From: Candidatus Saccharimonadota bacterium
GTDB lineage: Bacteria; Patescibacteriota; Saccharimonadia; Saccharimonadales; Saccharimonadaceae
DNA: 6,884 nucleotides
NCBI GenBank assembly: GCA_009778015.1
Contig: WRKS01000023.1
Location: forward strand, 1 to 6,884
Reading direction: 5' to 3'
This document shows, one piece after another, positions 5,158-6,884 of the stretch (position 1 is the first letter of the stretch; each line of letters begins with the position of its first letter). The notes under the pieces were generated by a model, which worked only from the letters and a program-made list of their open reading frames with translations, was not told where the DNA came from and did no database searches. The translations under genes were made by a program, and so were the position numbers.

Positions 5158-6192
5158 ATGCAAATCGTTAAATCTCTCAAGCTCCGAAATTTTCGGTCGC
5201 ATGATCGGTTTGCGATGGACTTTGCGCCTGACGTCACGCTAATCGTTGGCCAAAACGGCACCGGCAAAACCTCTGTCCTAGAGGCGGTTTATTTGCTTTT
5301 GCATGGCACTAGTTTCAAATCCACCGACCGTGAAATGATTAAGTCTGGCCAGACTGAACTCTTGGCGGAGCTCATGAAAACCGACGGCCTCACTCATAGA
5401 GTAGTTTTAAGCGAGCAAAGCAAAGACTTTAAGGTAGGCGAGCAAAAATCCAAGCGGCTGCCCGTCAAATACCGCTATCCAATTGTCTTATTTGAGCCGG
5501 ACGATCTTAATCTTATCCATCGCTCGCCGACCAGTCGCCGCGACTATTTTGACCGCTTTTTCGGGCACCTAAGCCCCGGCTTTGCTCGCGCGGTTACCCG
5601 CTACAAAAAAGCCCTCTCGCAGCGCAACCGCCTTCTAAAGTCCGGTTACGCCACGCGCGAAAACATCTATGCCTGGGACGCCATGCTAGCGGCCTATGGC
5701 ACCGAGATTCTCACCACACGCGCGTTCGGTGCCAATCAAACCAACGAGCAAATCAGCAGCGTTTATAACACCATCGCCGACGCCAAGGCAAAAGTAGAGT
5801 TCAAATATAGCGGCCGCGTCGTGGACGAACGGGCTTACCATAGAGCCCTAGAGAATTCTTTTGCCCGCGACGTCGCCGTCGGCGCCACCACTTTTGGCCC
5901 GCACCGCGACGATTTCCTCTATATTTTTAACGGCAAGCTGGCCGACGGCACCGCGTCTAGAGGCGAGAACCGCACCATCATCATCGCGCAGAAGTTCATT
6001 GAGGCGCTCGGCTACGCCAACCATCATAATTTTCAACCGCTTATTTTACTAGACGACGTTTTTTCCGAGCTGGACGACAAGCGCCAAACCGCCCTAATGT
6101 CCAATTTCTCCTCGCACCAAATCATCATTTCGTCCGTCGCCCCACCGCCCAAACTCAAGCCGCTGATTACGCTTGTCGCCGGGCCAAACTAA
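5158..6192 (+). CDS. recF: DNA replication/repair protein RecF
   Basis: RecF is an ABC-type ATPase of the SMC/Rad50 class that works with RecO and RecR to load RecA at single-strand gaps. Its 344 aa show Walker A GQNGTGKTS at 31-39, LFEPDDLNLIHRSPTSRRDYFD at about 111-132, FGPHRDDF at 246-253, the ABC signature SRGENR at 267-272, and Walker B LILLDDVFSELD at 295-306. All key ATPase motifs are present, so it should be active. The ATG lies 7 bases after the dnaN stop; the only ribosome site is a weak AAAGG inside the end of dnaN, so it is probably translated by coupling. Its stop TAA overlaps the stop of the convergent gene at 6189. In many bacteria gyrB follows; here it does not. Confidence 0.96.
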   Translation: MQIVKSLKLRNFRSHDRFAMDFAPDVTLIVGQNGTGKTSVLEAVYLLLHGTSFKSTDREMIKSGQTELLAELMKTDGLTHRVVLSEQSKDFKVGEQKSKRLPVKYRYPIVLFEPDDLNLIHRSPTSRRDYFDRFFGHLSPGFARAVTRYKKALSQRNRLLKSGYATRENIYAWDAMLAAYGTEILTTRAFGANQTNEQISSVYNTIADAKAKVEFKYSGRVVDERAYHRALENSFARDVAVGATTFGPHRDDFLYIFNGKLADGTASRGENRTIIIAQKFIEALGYANHHNFQPLILLDDVFSELDDKRQTALMSNFSSHQIIISSVAPPPKLKPLITLVAGPN

Positions 6193-6689
6193 TTCAACCG
6201 ATTGCCCGCTTCATCATAAATATAAACCGCTACGCGGAATATGGAGCCCTCTATATCCAGTTTAACTCTAAACGTCTCTTCTGTATCTGAGATAAGCTCA
6301 AACCATGTAATATCCTCGTTAGTTATGTCATAGCTAATACTATTTCGGCTAAGACTCAACTGACTTATATCTGGGTAGCCCTCGGAAAAGAAATCTCTTA
6401 CCGTCGCAAAGATAATTTCTTGCTGCACACCGGTAAAACCAATCTCCCCAAAGACGCCAAACCCTAACAAAAAGACTCCATCCCAAGGCTCTTCCGGGTC
6501 TTGGTCCAGAATCCGCACCGTGTCGCCCGATATTGGGTCGTAAATCTCTTGCTCTATATTCGGTGTCTGCGGCCGCCTAAACGCCATCCAAACCAAAATG
6601 ATAAGACCAACCAGTAGTACCGCAGCGGCACCTATTAACACCATTTTGCCCTTTCTGCTAGCCAAGAACGCATCCCAGTCAAACTTCAT
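6189..6689 (-). CDS. Hypothetical protein with one N-terminal membrane segment
   Basis: I do not recognise this 166-aa protein. Residues 1-15 are polar and end in positive charges (SRKGK). Residues 16-37 (MVLIGAAAVLLVGLIILVWMAF) form a single membrane helix followed by RR. The remaining roughly 125 residues are acidic, rich in D, E, I and F, and alternate in a way that suggests beta strands; they include a likely soluble domain ending in EAGNRLN. The charge pattern is mixed (K/R on both sides of the helix), so orientation is not certain; an uncleaved anchor with an outside domain is likely. AAGGAG at 6695-6700 is a good ribosome site and decides the start. It follows the truncated peptidase gene by one base, implying one operon. 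Its stop overlaps that of recF by four bases on the opposite strand. Confidence 0.85.
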   Translation of the reverse strand: MKFDWDAFLASRKGKMVLIGAAAVLLVGLIILVWMAFRRPQTPNIEQEIYDPISGDTVRILDQDPEEPWDGVFLLGFGVFGEIGFTGVQQEIIFATVRDFFSEGYPDISQLSLSRNSISYDITNEDITWFELISDTEETFRVKLDIEGSIFRVAVYIYDEAGNRLN

Positions 6690-6690
6690 A

Positions 6691-6884
6691 CTATCTCCTT
6701 ACCGCCCTTAAGTTACCGATATTCATACCGGCCGCCAACACCTCTTGCGGGTCCCATTGCTTGTTCTGATCTCTGTTTCTGCTCGCCGAATCGGCAATCA
6801 ACCACCTACCGTCCGATGTCACACCGCGGATGCCGACATAGTGCCCGCCCTTGCTGTATGGCGCAGCTCCGCTGCCGTATCGTC
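6691..6884 (-). CDS. C-terminal part of a probable papain/C39-like cysteine peptidase (partial)
   Basis: Only the last 63 codons are in the window; the first complete codon begins at 6882 and the gene runs off the right edge. The fragment reads RYGSGAAPYSKGGHYVGIRG, then VTSDGRWLIADSAS, and ends LAAGMNIGNLRAVRR before TAG. A GGHYVGI segment followed by a turn and WLIADS is the pattern around the catalytic His and the following Asn/Asp in C39-like and related papain-fold peptidases. The nucleophile Cys would be upstream and is not visible, so the family call is an inference from a short stretch. The last codons encode the ribosome site of the next gene, and only one base separates the stop from that gene's ATG, so the two are co-transcribed. 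Confidence 0.6.
   Translation of the reverse strand, partial: RYGSGAAPYSKGGHYVGIRGVTSDGRWLIADSASRNRDQNKQWDPQEVLAAGMNIGNLRAVRR
6695..6700 (-). promoter_or_regulatory. Ribosome binding site inside the upstream gene's last codons
   Basis: On the minus strand AAGGAG lies five bases before the ATG at 6689. It is formed by the last codons (AGG AGA) of the peptidase gene, whose TAG follows at 6693-6691. This fixes the start of the 166-aa protein and links translation of the two genes. Confidence 0.75.

Noticed and set aside
1..6884. tRNA, rRNA, insertion sequence or phage attachment site
   Set aside because: No cloverleaf with CCA end, rRNA core sequence, transposase frame or terminal inverted repeats were seen.

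Overview
The window is a bacterial chromosomal replication-origin locus. Four minus-strand genes, rpmH-rnpA-yidC-jag, run leftward. dnaA, dnaN and recF run rightward on the plus strand. A further minus-strand pair (a small membrane-anchored protein and the end of a probable cysteine peptidase) enters from the right edge. The genome appears to be roughly half GC. rpmH and yidC both end in TGA with normal protein ends, so TGA is a stop and the recoded lineages (codes 4 and 25) are disfavoured. Compact proteins (DnaA 453 aa, DnaN 363 aa, RecF 344 aa, a KhpB without its N-terminal domain) and the lack of gyrB after recF suggest a small-genome bacterium. A Patescibacteria/CPR lineage such as Saccharibacteria would fit, but this is an inference from style and not proven here.

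Layout. 1-140: two adjacent hairpins after jag, the nearer one a likely terminator. 141-2199 (minus): jag, yidC, rnpA, rpmH. yidC and jag overlap by ATGA. A large inverted repeat enclosing two hairpins spans the rnpA end and the rnpA-yidC gap. 2200-2412: divergent rpmH/dnaA promoter region with four DnaA boxes arranged as an inverted set; the two perfect boxes sit within the two promoters. 2413-3774: dnaA. 3775-4058: probable oriC with further DnaA boxes, a 40-bp-period direct repeat, a nearly G-free plus strand with G-quadruplex motifs on the minus strand, and an AT-rich TAA-triplet stretch before dnaN. 4059-6192: dnaN and recF, 7 nt apart. 6189-6884 (minus): a one-TM protein of unknown function and a truncated papain/C39-like peptidase, converging on recF with a 4-nt overlap of the two gene ends.

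How it works together. DnaA should bind both intergenic clusters to open the origin and to control its own promoter and that of rpmH. DnaN is the sliding clamp, and RecF helps load RecA at gaps. The leftward operon makes ribosomal protein L34, the RNase P protein, the YidC membrane insertase and the RNA-binding protein KhpB. Base composition supports an origin between dnaA and dnaN: the plus strand has C well above G in sampled dnaA lines and G above C by mid-dnaN. The least ordinary features are the branched fold at rnpA-yidC, its hairpin core recurring after jag with compensatory changes, the G4/DnaA-box overlap in oriC, and a dnaA start where the only strong Shine-Dalgarno lies downstream of the start codon.
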